This document shows positions 63,605 through 64,000 of a stretch of DNA of 64,000 nucleotides, piece by piece. The DNA comes from Apostichopus japonicus (lineage: Eukaryota; Echinodermata; Holothuroidea; Aspidochirotida; Stichopodidae), in the NCBI RefSeq assembly GCF_037975245.1, contig NC_092576.1, positions 42,971,611-43,035,610 on the forward strand, read 5' to 3'. Under the pieces are notes generated by a model that was not told the DNA's origin, ran no database searches, and was given only the letters and a program-made list of their open reading frames with translations. Each line of letters opens with the position of its first letter. The stretch's first letter is position 1. The translations under genes and the position numbers were made by a program.

Positions 63605-64000
63605 CTATTGGCAGAAATAAATAGTAATTATTTAGTACAATACTTTTATGTAAAATTGAGGCGTTAGAGAGAAAACGAAATGTTGGGTTAATAGCGGAGA
63701 TTAATAGATTGGTTATATCATCAGATATTTAAAACAAAGTTTAAAATTGGTTAAAGTTTACTGTTTGAATATGTACATTTTACTTTATTTTCAGTGAATC
63801 TCTCACACTAGGTTTAGTGGGTATGTACTTTATTCAAATGCGTTAACATTAATGAATGCATCTAGAAATGTACGAATGGGTGACATCATCATCTTACTAA
63901 GGTTGAAACAAATTAATGTACACACATTTCCAACGGAGTAATAAAAATACTGTTACCACAACAATAAGAATCCCTTTAATTTAAAGTACAATGACAATTC
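63605..64000. other. Upstream intron of the NLR-like gene
   Basis: AT-rich. The acceptor TTTCTGCCAATAG ends at 63605 on the minus strand; no further exon is visible before the window ends. Confidence 0.4.

Overview
This is a repeat-rich animal nuclear sequence with spliced genes. It has GT-AG introns with polypyrimidine tracts, a tRNA-derived SINE, decayed LINEs, many non-autonomous DNA transposons and long (TA)n runs. The gene families seen (a lumenal Sulfotransfer_2-type enzyme, leucine-rich NLR-like exons, a P2X7 C-terminal-type cysteine domain, a tnp2-like transposase paired with a DUF4806 protein) are what I would expect of a marine invertebrate deuterostome, most likely an echinoderm. 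I infer that taxon from family knowledge; the sequence does not prove it.

Layout. 1-7.2 kb is a mosaic of hAT-like elements with 7-8 bp target duplications, tandem arrays and one SINE. 7.27-8.69 kb is the last exon of a minus-strand sulfotransferase with one in-frame TGA. 8.7-13.8 kb holds nested hAT elements and a repeat carrying AGGTCA half-sites. 14-18 kb is largely featureless. 18.1-26.3 kb is a ~146-bp tandem array split by a ~5.05-kb inverted-repeat element, which is itself split by a ~3.1-kb TTAA-flanked element carrying a broken P2X7-type gene.

The centrepiece is 28.4-43.1 kb: two GC-rich repeat arrays in opposite orientation, each ending CCCAGC/GCTGGG, bracket a minus-strand transcription unit. 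From right to left it has an NRF-1-like promoter, a probable non-coding first exon with a strong donor (41171), a 677-codon uninterrupted tnp2/EnSpm-type transposase ORF (35097-37130) and, 54 bp after its stop, the start of a six-coding-exon DUF4806 gene (35042-30057) whose intron phases all match. Both ORFs are directly preceded by splice acceptors. The arrangement therefore looks like maize En/Spm, where the transposase ORFs lie in the first intron of the second gene. I think this is the system worth a second look. One caveat is that the right flank at 43057 does not resume the tandem repeat interrupted at 28395.

43-52 kb has a decayed LINE reverse transcriptase, (TA)n tracts and a ~50-bp tandem array. 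52.2-63.6 kb contains four phase-compatible minus-strand exons of a host gene that look like the C-terminal leucine-rich part of an NLR-type protein. Its long intron contains a 2.9-kb inverted-repeat element, a hAT MITE and another LINE fragment.

All coordinates and phases were worked out by eye. Family names rest on remembered motifs, without database searches.
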